From PALSA-612 sp963846915 (GTDB lineage Bacteria; Actinomycetota; Thermoleophilia; Gaiellales; Gaiellaceae): a stretch of DNA of 64,000 bases. Within the stretch, counting starts at the first letter, position 1, and every line of letters starts with the position of its first letter. The position numbers and the translations under genes were made by a program. The notes below the pieces were generated by a model, which worked only from the letters and a program-made list of their open reading frames with translations, was not told the DNA's origin and ran no database searches. Shown here one piece after another: positions 56,132 to 63,033 of the stretch. Location of the stretch: NCBI GenBank assembly GCA_963846915.1, contig CAWJXV010000002.1, positions 124,001-188,000 of the forward strand, in the 5' to 3' direction.

Positions 56132-57031
56132 TCAGCGTTCGAGGATCTCGACCGAGTCGCCGTCCGCGAGCCCGTGCGTCCTCCCCACCCGCTGGCCCGC
56201 GAAGTGCGCAGACGGACCCCACACCCGCGCGCCGGTGCAGCGCTCGGCGAGCTCGTGGTGGATCGTGTGCGCGACGTCCTCGACCGTCACGGGCGGGTAC
56301 AGCGCCACCGGGTCGCCGCCGTCCTGCAGGAAGACGCGGACGAGCCCGGTCAGCCGCCAGACCGTCTCGCGGAAGCGTTCGAGGCTCTCGTCGTCGAGCA
56401 CGGACACCGGCACGACCTCGAGCTCGGGATGTACGGGTGGCGGGGCGTCGTCGGCCTTCGTCGCCGCCAGAATCGCAGGCAGCTCGATCCCTGCCGCGGC
56501 CACCTCGGCCCGTACCGTTTCGAGCTCGTCGAGCGGCATTCCGCACGCGTGGCAGTAGACGATCGCGTCCGCGCCGCGGAGGACGCCGAGCAGGGCGCGG
56601 CCGCCGCCGCGGTCCTCGTGCGCCCCCTCGATCAGACCCGGGATCTCGACGAACTGGACGAGCACGCCGCCGATCCGTGTCAGCGCGGGTACCGGCCTCG
56701 TGGTCGTGAAGGCGTAGTCGCCGGTCTTGATCTGGATCGAGGAGAGCGCCTGCAGCAGCGACGACTTGCCGACGTTCGGCGGGCCGACGAGCGCGATCTG
56801 AGCCGCGCCCTCCCGGCGCACGGCGATCGAGTCGCGGCTGAGGACGCGTCCGCGGACGCGGTTCTCGTCGATCTGCGAGCTCACCCACTTGCGGATGTCC
56901 GCGTAGGGGCCGTTCTTGTAGTTGGGCAGCTCGCCGAGGATCGCGCGTAGCTCGCGCGTCCGCTCGGATCCTTCCTTGCCGACTAGGCGGCGACGGATCA
57001 GCTGCATCTGGGTTCGGTGGGGCATGGGCAT
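56132..57031 (-). CDS. DRG-type GTPase with C-terminal TGS domain
   Basis: A 299-residue GTPase of the Obg/DRG superfamily. The N-terminal HTH-like helices (QLIRRRLVGKEGSERTRELRAILGELPNYKNGPYADIRKWV) are followed by the G domain: P-loop LVGPPNVGKSSLL (about residues 79-91), TTTRPVPALTRIGG switch I, VEIPGLIEGAHEDRGGGRALLG (G3 as EIPG instead of DTAG), and ATKADD. A TGS-like C-terminus (VEDVAHTIHHELAERCTGARVWGPSAHFAGQRVG) completes the DRG plan, most familiar in archaea and eukaryotes. DRG proteins associate with translating ribosomes. The ATG has a strong Shine-Dalgarno (AAAGGAG). Confidence 0.88.
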   Translation of the reverse strand: MPMPHRTQMQLIRRRLVGKEGSERTRELRAILGELPNYKNGPYADIRKWVSSQIDENRVRGRVLSRDSIAVRREGAAQIALVGPPNVGKSSLLQALSSIQIKTGDYAFTTTRPVPALTRIGGVLVQFVEIPGLIEGAHEDRGGGRALLGVLRGADAIVYCHACGMPLDELETVRAEVAAAGIELPAILAATKADDAPPPVHPELEVVPVSVLDDESLERFRETVWRLTGLVRVFLQDGGDPVALYPPVTVEDVAHTIHHELAERCTGARVWGPSAHFAGQRVGRTHGLADGDSVEILER

Positions 57032-57394
57032 TGCGGACTCCTTTCCTCGGTGGTGCTGAGGCGGGAAAGGGGGCCGCGAGCCCAGGCCACGTCGAAGCGC
57101 GGCCGCGAGTTCGCGTCCTTCTTCCCGCCGCTTCCCTCGACGCCTGGGTGGGAAGCGGCGGACTAGCCGTTCTGGCCGAAGATCCTCGCGAGCCGGCGAT
57201 CCATGACCCGGCGAGGGTAGCAGCCGAGCCGGCCCGGCTATCAGGCGCCGTCCGCCCAGCCCGGTCCGGACACCGTCACCTGTCCGGCGCAGTCACCTCC
57301 GGTGTCAGACACCGAATCTTCAGGTGCAGGAAAAATGTGGCGCCCGGCCATGTCGACGGACAATGGGAGCTTGGGACGAGCCCCGGGCGGGCGA
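57032..57394. other. 363-bp gap with two adjacent inverted repeats
   Basis: No gene is convincing. Two inverted repeats stand out: CCGGACA-(8 nt)-TGTCCGG at 57266-57287 and CGGTGTC-A-GACACCG at 57300-57314. They lie about 80-130 bp past the stop of the minus-strand cupin gene and 220-290 bp upstream of the DRG GTPase. They may be terminator elements or operators. Confidence 0.5.
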
Positions 57395-57757
57395 CTAGAT
57401 GCGCTCGAGCTCGTCGACCGTGCGCTCGTTGCGGACGTTGCCCGTGTTGAGCGTCGTCTTCGGCTCGATCAGGACGACCTCGCAGTCGCCCTCGGCGAGC
57501 GGGCAGTGCTCGACCCCGCGCGGAACGACGATCAGCTCACCGGGCTCGACGACGACGTCCCCATCGCGGAACTGCATGCGCATCCGGCCCGCGACGACGA
57601 GGAACAGCTCGTCCTCGTGGTCGTGGTGGTGCCAGACGAACTCGCCCTCGAACCTGACGACCTTCACGTACGAGTCGTTGAGCTCGGCGACGATCTTCGG
57701 CTGCCACGGCTCGCGGACGGCCGCGAGCTTCGCGGCCGGGCTCACCTTGTCGATCAC
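57395..57757 (-). CDS. Single-cupin protein
   Basis: A 120-residue cupin of the mannose-6-phosphate-isomerase-like type. The barrel has YVKVVRFEGEFVWHHHDHEDELFLVVAGRM with His ligands and Glu (motif 1) and VEPGELIVVPRGVEHCPLAEGDCEV (motif 2 with His). The metal centre is intact. Such small cupins are often dioxygenases or sugar/phosphate isomerases; the substrate is unknown. The GTG start is 16 nt after the small protein gene at 57774, so the two form an operon. Confidence 0.83.
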   Translation of the reverse strand: MIDKVSPAAKLAAVREPWQPKIVAELNDSYVKVVRFEGEFVWHHHDHEDELFLVVAGRMRMQFRDGDVVVEPGELIVVPRGVEHCPLAEGDCEVVLIEPKTTLNTGNVRNERTVDELERI

Positions 57758-57773
57758 GGACGCGCGAGTGCGA

Positions 57774-57971
57774 TCACTCGATGCGCTTCGAGTCGTCCAT
57801 GGACATCTCGCCCATCTTCGACGTGCCCAGATCGGTCCGGATCTCGTCGAGGTCCTCGGTGCCGCTGTCCACGACGCCTTGCTGGGGATGCGCCGCCGTC
57901 TCCAGAAGCTGCTCGTTCTGATGCTCGAGCTTCTTTTGCTGACGGGACTCCCACCACTCTTTTAGTCCCAT
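57774..57971 (-). CDS. Small hydrophilic hypothetical protein
   Basis: A 65-residue charged protein beginning MGLKEWWESRQQKKLEHQNEQ and ending KMGEMSMDDSKRIE. Support: TACTAT on the minus strand (57979-57984) lies exactly 7 nt before the ATG, matching the window's leaderless promoters; codon use is coding-like; and it leads a cupin gene 16 nt downstream. No family is recognised. It may be a short regulator or structural peptide. Confidence 0.7.
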   Translation of the reverse strand: MGLKEWWESRQQKKLEHQNEQLLETAAHPQQGVVDSGTEDLDEIRTDLGTSKMGEMSMDDSKRIE

Positions 57972-58030
57972 GGGCCGGATAGTACTAAGCTCCGGGACGG
58001 CTGACCGGGAGGCGTCCCGAGGCAGGACAG

Positions 58031-59464
58031 CTAGAGCCCCGCGGCGTACCCGTCCTTGCGCGGGTCGGAGCCCCCGACGAGCACGTCGCCCTGCACGAAG
58101 ATCGCCTGGCCGCCGCCGAAGCCGAAGCTGTTCGTCTCGCGAACAGTGCGATAGCCGAGCTGCTCGAGATCGGCGTCACGCTCCCAGAGACCCTCCTCCA
58201 GCCGGACAACATCGCCGTCGACACGGAAGCGCGGCCGGTCGAGCGCCGCCTGCGGGTCGACGCCGTCGTCCACGACCGCCGACACGAGCTGCGTGTGGGC
58301 CTGAGCCTGGATGAAGCCTCCCATGACGCCGAACGGGCCGAGCAGGTCTCCATCCCGGAAGAGCATGCCCGGGATGATCGTGTGGTACGGCCGCGTTCCC
58401 GGCTCGACCGCGCCCGAGACCGCGAAACAGGCGCCACGGTTCTGGAGCGCGACCCCCGTGCCCGGTGCGACGACACCCGAGCCGAACGCCTCGTACAGGC
58501 TCTGGATGAATGAGACCGCCATCCGGTCCTCGTCGACCGCGCACAGGTAGACGGTGCCGCCGGGCGGTTCGGTGACCGGCGTCTCGACGCCGCTTCGACG
58601 GCGGTCGAGGTAGCCGGGGTCGATCAGCCCGGAGACGTTGGCGCCGTCACGGACTCGGGCGAGGCCGTCCTCGAGCGCGAGCTTCACGCAGCGGATGCGA
58701 CTCGCGAGGCTCGGGGACGAGCGCTCCAGCAGCCCGAGCGCCTCGAGGGCGACGACTCCTTGCGTCGGCGGCGGCAGCTCGACGACCTCGGTCCCGCGGT
58801 AGGTGAGGCGGAGCGGCTCGACCCACCTCGGCGTGAAGCTTGCCAGGTCGTCCTCCTCGAGCCAGCTCGCAGAGGCGATCGCGGCCGCGACCGGCCCACG
58901 GTAGAAACCGTCAGGGCCGTCCCCGGCGACGAGCCGGAGCGTCGCGCCGAGCTCGGGCAGGCGGACGACGTCGCCCACGCTCGGCGCAGGGCCGAGCTCG
59001 GGCGGGCCGCCGACGCGCTGCCAGATCGCCGCCGTGCGCGGTGCGACCGCAAAGCCCTCCTCGGCGGCGTCGATCGCAGCGGCGAGGCACGCGTCGAGCC
59101 CGAGGCGCCCGTGTCGGGCGGCGAGCTCCGCCCAGCCGGCGACGGCGCCCGGCACCGTCACCGAGCGGGGCCCGTCCTCGGCGACCGGCGTGAGCGGGGC
59201 CGCCGAGCGGGGCGCCGGGCCGGCCGCGTCGAGAGCATCGAGCCGTTCTTCGCGCCAGACGAGCGCGAAGCAGTCGCCGCCGATCCCCGTCGACATCGGC
59301 TCGGTGACGCAGCACACGGCCGCTGCCGCGATCGCCGCGTCGGCGGCGTTCCCGCCCTGCTCCAGCATCCGCAGGCCGGCACGCGTCGCGAGCGGCTGGC
59401 TCGTCGCCACCATGCCTCGCGCGGCCACGGCGGGCGGGCGGCCGAAGGCGAAGCGATAGCTCAT
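58031..59464 (-). CDS. ggt: Gamma-glutamyltransferase-family protein
   Basis: A 477-residue Ntn hydrolase precursor. It has MVATSQPLATRAGLRMLEQGGNAADAAIAAA and GIGGDCFALVWRE in the large subunit. The autocleavage/nucleophile Thr is in PPGGTVYLCAVDEDRMAVSFIQS, and LGPFGVMGGFIQAQAHTQLVS is in the small subunit. The protein is shorter than E. coli GGT, and no signal peptide is visible, so it is probably cytoplasmic and of the shorter acylase-like or gamma-glutamyl hydrolase group. The ATG overlaps the comB stop by 4 nt. Confidence 0.88.
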   Translation of the reverse strand: MSYRFAFGRPPAVAARGMVATSQPLATRAGLRMLEQGGNAADAAIAAAAVCCVTEPMSTGIGGDCFALVWREERLDALDAAGPAPRSAAPLTPVAEDGPRSVTVPGAVAGWAELAARHGRLGLDACLAAAIDAAEEGFAVAPRTAAIWQRVGGPPELGPAPSVGDVVRLPELGATLRLVAGDGPDGFYRGPVAAAIASASWLEEDDLASFTPRWVEPLRLTYRGTEVVELPPPTQGVVALEALGLLERSSPSLASRIRCVKLALEDGLARVRDGANVSGLIDPGYLDRRRSGVETPVTEPPGGTVYLCAVDEDRMAVSFIQSLYEAFGSGVVAPGTGVALQNRGACFAVSGAVEPGTRPYHTIIPGMLFRDGDLLGPFGVMGGFIQAQAHTQLVSAVVDDGVDPQAALDRPRFRVDGDVVRLEEGLWERDADLEQLGYRTVRETNSFGFGGGQAIFVQGDVLVGGSDPRKDGYAAGL

Positions 59465-60159
59465 GCGAGCGCGACCTCGGCCGCCGGGCCGAGCATGCGG
59501 GTGAAGCGCGGGACGACCGAGACGACGCTCAGCCGCGCGCAGTAAGAGATGTCGTCCTGGAGCCCGCTCGCGTGCAGGTTCCGCGCGCTCTGCGAGGCCG
59601 AGAGGCCCTCCTCCGCGCTCGCAAAGCTGCCCGCGAGCCGGATCGCCGCTGCGGCCGAGTCCGCCTGGTCGCCGCCGAGCTCGAGCGCGATCCGGCCGGC
59701 GCAGTAGGCGTCGTCGATCGCGAGCTCGCCTTTTACCCCCGCACAGAGAACGGCAACGTCGTCCGCTCCCTGCTCTCTCGCCGCCCGGGCCACGGCCTCG
59801 AGGTTGAGCAGAGAGCCGACTAGGACGAGGTCACAGCGCGCGGCGGCAGCGAGCAGGAGCCGCGTCCCGTTCGTCGTCGTCAGGACGAGCGTCTCCGCCG
59901 CGGGCTCGACGAACTCGCGCGGCGAGTTGCCGAAGTCGAAGCCGTCGATCCGCACGGTCCTGCGCTCGCCGCCGAGGACGGCGCCGCCCTCGGCCTCCGC
60001 GACCGCCCGCGCCTCCTCGACCTCGGAGCAACAGAGGACGCGGCGATAGCCCGCGGCAAGGGCCTGCGTGATCGTCGAGGTGGCCCGCAAGACGTCGACG
60101 ACGATCCCGACCGGGGCCGAGACCTCCTCGGCGGGTGTGAACGCGACATGGACACGCAC
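59461..60159 (-). CDS. comB: 2-phosphosulfolactate phosphatase-family protein ComB
   Basis: ComB hydrolyses 2-phosphosulfolactate in methanogen coenzyme-M synthesis; in bacteria its homologues act on sulfolactate or an unknown phosphate ester. The 232-residue protein has VDVLRATSTITQALAAG, FDFGNSPREF, LTTTNGTRLL and VLCAGVKGELAIDDAYCAGRIA, which give the family pattern. TAGCGT on the minus strand (60166-60171) lies 6 nt before the GTG, so transcription is leaderless from a divergent promoter shared with the rhomboid gene. It is coupled to ggt. Confidence 0.88.
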   Translation of the reverse strand: MRVHVAFTPAEEVSAPVGIVVDVLRATSTITQALAAGYRRVLCCSEVEEARAVAEAEGGAVLGGERRTVRIDGFDFGNSPREFVEPAAETLVLTTTNGTRLLLAAAARCDLVLVGSLLNLEAVARAAREQGADDVAVLCAGVKGELAIDDAYCAGRIALELGGDQADSAAAAIRLAGSFASAEEGLSASQSARNLHASGLQDDISYCARLSVVSVVPRFTRMLGPAAEVALA

Positions 60160-60176
60160 CGGAGTACGCTAACTCC
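60160..60176. promoter_or_regulatory. Face-to-face divergent leaderless promoters sharing one -10
   Basis: Seventeen bp separate the comB GTG and the rhomboid ATG. The inverted repeat GGAGT-ACGCTA-ACTCC (60161-60176) contains TACGCT for the plus strand and TAGCGT for the minus strand, offset by one base. Each box is exactly 6 nt from its start codon, so the two polymerases cannot both open this DNA. Confidence 0.75.
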
Positions 60177-61136
60177 ATGGCCGAGCCGAGGTACTGCTAC
60201 CGCCATCCAGACCGTGAGACGGGCCTCTCCTGCTCGGAGTGCGGCCGCCCGATCTGCGTCGACTGCATGAGCGTCGCGCCGGTCGGGATCCGCTGCCCCG
60301 ACCACGCGGGCGGCGCGCGGCCGCGAGCAGTCGCGGCGGCCTCCAAGCCGGCTGCGGTCGCCGGCAAGCGGGTACGGCGGACGGCCGCGCGGCACGGCTA
60401 CGTGATCCCCGAGTTCAGCGTCACGCGCGCGCTCGTGATCGTAAACGTGGTCGTCTACCTGGCCGAACTCCTGACCGGAGCGGGCATCAACGCGGATTCC
60501 GGCTGGATCTTCCAGCACGGCGCGCTGGTCATCAACGGCGGCTATGTCGGCCATCAGCTCGTCCCCGTCCACCCGGGCACGTCGTTCCAGGGCGTCAGCC
60601 TGATCGGCCTCGAGCACGGCGAGTGGTATCGCCTGATCACCGCCGCGTTCCTCCACTACGGCCCGATCCATCTGGGCATGAATATGCTGGCGCTCTGGTG
60701 GCTCGGCCAGCCCGTCGAGGCGGCGCTCGGGCGCGCCCGCTTCGCGCTGATCTACCTCGTCGCCGGTCTCGCGGGCTCGACCGGGGCCCTGCTCCTGAGC
60801 CCGAACGAGGTCACCGTCGGCGCCTCGGGCGCGATCTTCGGGATCCTCGGCGCGCTGTTCATCCTCGAGTACCACGCGACCGGACGGCTGATGGGGCAGG
60901 CGACGACGCTGATCGTGATCAACATCGCGTTCAGCTTCGCGGTGCCGAACATCTCGATCGGCGGCCACCTCGGCGGCCTCGCCGCCGGCGTCCTCGGCAC
61001 GATTGCGCTCGTCTCGTTCCGACAGTACTACCCGGCCGTGGGGCGGCCCGCGCTGGTCCGCGGCGCCGTCGTCGTCTTACTCGGCGTGATCGCGGTCGCG
61101 ATCGCCTACATCCGCGTCAAGAACCTCAGCAGTTAG
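60177..61136 (+). CDS. Rhomboid-family intramembrane serine protease with N-terminal B-box-like zinc finger
   Basis: A 319-residue protein. Residues 5-45 form a Cys/His-rich zinc finger (YCYRHPDRETGLSCSECGRP, ICVDCMSVAPVGIRCPDHAG). The rhomboid core at about 80-315 has six or seven helices with FLHYGPIHLGMNMLALWWLG, the catalytic Ser in TVGASGAIFGILG and the catalytic His in SIGGHLGGLAAG. Rhomboids cleave transmembrane helices. The zinc-finger fusion is seen in many actinobacterial rhomboids; its role is unknown. TACGCT lies 6 nt before the ATG. Confidence 0.93.
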   Translation: MAEPRYCYRHPDRETGLSCSECGRPICVDCMSVAPVGIRCPDHAGGARPRAVAAASKPAAVAGKRVRRTAARHGYVIPEFSVTRALVIVNVVVYLAELLTGAGINADSGWIFQHGALVINGGYVGHQLVPVHPGTSFQGVSLIGLEHGEWYRLITAAFLHYGPIHLGMNMLALWWLGQPVEAALGRARFALIYLVAGLAGSTGALLLSPNEVTVGASGAIFGILGALFILEYHATGRLMGQATTLIVINIAFSFAVPNISIGGHLGGLAAGVLGTIALVSFRQYYPAVGRPALVRGAVVVLLGVIAVAIAYIRVKNLSS

Positions 61137-61171
61137 CAGGAATTCGCCGGTTCGGCGGGTACCCTGGCCGC

Positions 61172-61759
61172 ATGGCCGCACGCGGCACATACGTTTTCGC
61201 GCTCGTTCTCGCGTGTCTCTGTGCGGCGGGGAGTGCGCTCGCGCTGCCCGGGCGCGCCGCGTCGCGGACGCTCTACGTCGACGGCGACTCGCTCGCGGTC
61301 GGCACGGGCTGGTACCTCTCGACCTACATCCCGGGGTGGACGATCCACGGCACGCTCGCCGTCAGCCGGCACGCGTCCCAGGGCGTCAGGTCGATCGAGG
61401 AACGTGCCCGCGAGGGCCTGCTCGAGCGCGTCGTCGTCGTCGACCTGGGCACGAACGACGATCCCGGCGCGGTGAGCCGCTTCGCGGGCTACGTCCGGGA
61501 CGTCGTCCGCGCCGCCGGCCCCTCGCGCTGCGTGGTCTGGTCGACGATCAACCGCCCGCCCTACGGCGGCGTCCCGTACAGCGGCTACAACGAGGCGCTG
61601 AAGGCCCTCGACGCGCGCTACCGCAACCTGCACGTCTTCGACTGGGCAGGCCTCGCAGCGGCTCACCCGGAGTGGTTCGGCTCCGACGGAGTGCACCCGA
61701 ACACGCCCGGCTACAAGGCCCGCGCAGCCGGCCTCGCCCGCGTGATCAAGAGCTGTTAG
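61172..61759 (+). CDS. Secreted SGNH/GDSL-type esterase
   Basis: A 195-residue exported hydrolase. A signal peptide (YVFALVLACLCAAGSALA) precedes the block I motif LYVDGDSLAVG with the catalytic Ser, block III VVVDLGTNDDPG with Asn, and block V GSDGVHPNTPGY with the Asp-x-x-His pair. The active site is complete, so it is probably an esterase or deacetylase acting outside the membrane. TACCCT (61160-61165) lies 6 nt before the ATG. It faces the DUF459/MBOAT genes, which may supply acylated polymers. Confidence 0.88.
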   Translation: MAARGTYVFALVLACLCAAGSALALPGRAASRTLYVDGDSLAVGTGWYLSTYIPGWTIHGTLAVSRHASQGVRSIEERAREGLLERVVVVDLGTNDDPGAVSRFAGYVRDVVRAAGPSRCVVWSTINRPPYGGVPYSGYNEALKALDARYRNLHVFDWAGLAAAHPEWFGSDGVHPNTPGYKARAAGLARVIKSC

Positions 61760-61790
61760 CAGCCAAACCGGGCTTCCTAGCCATCCCGCC

Positions 61791-61886
61791 GCGAAGCCCG
61801 GGCTTCGCCCGGGCGTAGCTCGAGCCGCTCTCGCGCCGCCGACAAGGAAGGAGGGGGCACACGGGGGAACCCTGGGTTCACCCGTG
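61791..61886. repeat. 96-97-bp composite palindromic element, copy 2
   Basis: Matches 40741-40837 with the same layout: the left hairpin CCCGGGC/GCCCGGG (61797-61813) in GCGAAG...CGTAGCTC, then AAGGAGGGGGC, then a right stem CACGGGGGAACCC/GGGTTCACCCGTG (61860-61886) with one mismatch. The right arm contains the stop codon of the DUF459 gene at 61878. It lies between two convergent genes. Confidence 0.78.
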
Positions 61887-62969
61887 CTTCTTCCAGCTCG
61901 TCAGGTCGTAGCGCTCGTTGAGCGCCTTCAGCACGAGGCGGGCGATGATGTCGCCGCCTGCCGGCTCGAAGTGGACACCGTCGCCGGCGCGCACCTTCAC
62001 GAGCTCGCCGCTCGCGTTCGGCAGGTATTCGGCGTAGCCGCCCGTCTTCGGGTCGGCGAACTTGAACCAGGTGTCGACGTAGAGAGCCCCGTTCGGCCGT
62101 TTCTTGGCCTGCTGGTAGATGATCCGGTTGATCAGGTCGAAGTCCTGGGACTCGGACGGGCTCGAGACGATGGGCATGCCGAGGTAGACGATGAGGCCGC
62201 CGCGGCGGATGACCGTATCCATGAAGCCGCCCACGCGCCGTGCGTACTCCTTGATCCAGGAGCTGCTCCCGAAGTCGCCGATGCTGGCGCCCTTCGGAAG
62301 GCCGGTCATGTAGCTGTGGTCGTCGTTCGCGCCGAACGCGACCACGACCACGTTCGGCTTGTCCTTCTTCATCACGTCGCGGATGCGGTCGAACCAGTTG
62401 TAGACGTCCGGCCGCTCGAGCCCGGTCGCGACGTGGCCGTCGACCGAGTCGATCGGCTTGTAGACCTTGCTCCCCATCGCGCGGAGGAGCGAGTTGCCAG
62501 GGACGACCACGAGCGAGTCGCCGCCGATGTAGACGCGCAGCGGGTGCGACGGCGAGAACGCGGGCTTCTTCGGCGGAGGCGCCGGGGGCGCAGGCGTGGG
62601 TGGAGGCTGGTTCTGGTGGGGCGGCGGCGACGGCTGCGGCGCGACGGGCGGAGGCGCCGGCGGCAGCACGATCGCCGAGACGATGTCGTCGTCGCTCGAG
62701 CGGCCGAGCGCCGCCTTCACGCCGCGTCGGGGCAGGTCGAGGCCGGTGTAGTGGCTGACCGTCTCGAGATTCTCGGTGAGCGGCAGCGCGACGCTCCGCT
62801 TCCACCCGGGGTCGAGCGACTCGGCCGTCTTGTGCAGGCCGGGCGCGTTCAGGAAGGCGGCGAGGACGAGCGCGCCGATCCCGACCACGATCGCCTGGCC
62901 CGCCGGATGGAGCTTGCGCCGCGGCCCGCGGCCGGAGCCGTTCTCCCCGGCGAGCGGCCCGCTCGGCAC
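61878..62969 (-). CDS. DUF459 / SGNH-fold membrane-anchored protein
   Basis: A 363-residue protein with one N-terminal membrane helix (HPAGQAIVVGIGALVLAAFL, about residues 21-40), a Pro-rich linker (about 105-145: VLPPAPPPVAPQPSPPPHQN and on), then an SGNH-like domain with VYIGGDSLVVVPGNSL (block I Ser), VVVVAFGANDDHSY (Asn) and AGDGVHFEPAGGD (Asp-His). DUF459 proteins pair with MBOAT acyltransferases to acylate exopolysaccharide or wall polymers. GTG at 62969 is used. The frame is open farther up with a basic stretch and CTG, so a longer N-terminus is possible. Confidence 0.86.
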   Translation of the reverse strand: MPSGPLAGENGSGRGPRRKLHPAGQAIVVGIGALVLAAFLNAPGLHKTAESLDPGWKRSVALPLTENLETVSHYTGLDLPRRGVKAALGRSSDDDIVSAIVLPPAPPPVAPQPSPPPHQNQPPPTPAPPAPPPKKPAFSPSHPLRVYIGGDSLVVVPGNSLLRAMGSKVYKPIDSVDGHVATGLERPDVYNWFDRIRDVMKKDKPNVVVVAFGANDDHSYMTGLPKGASIGDFGSSSWIKEYARRVGGFMDTVIRRGGLIVYLGMPIVSSPSESQDFDLINRIIYQQAKKRPNGALYVDTWFKFADPKTGGYAEYLPNASGELVKVRAGDGVHFEPAGGDIIARLVLKALNERYDLTSWKKHG

Positions 62970-63033
62970 GCGGTCGTCGCCGCGGCGCCGGCGGCGGCGT
63001 GAGGAGCGGGTGCGGGTCGGCGTGTCCAGACGG

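Noticed and set aside
57031..57450. Plus-strand frame in the gap after the DRG GTPase
   Set aside because: It has no start signal and overlaps the cupin gene antisense. Two inverted repeats explain the structure better.
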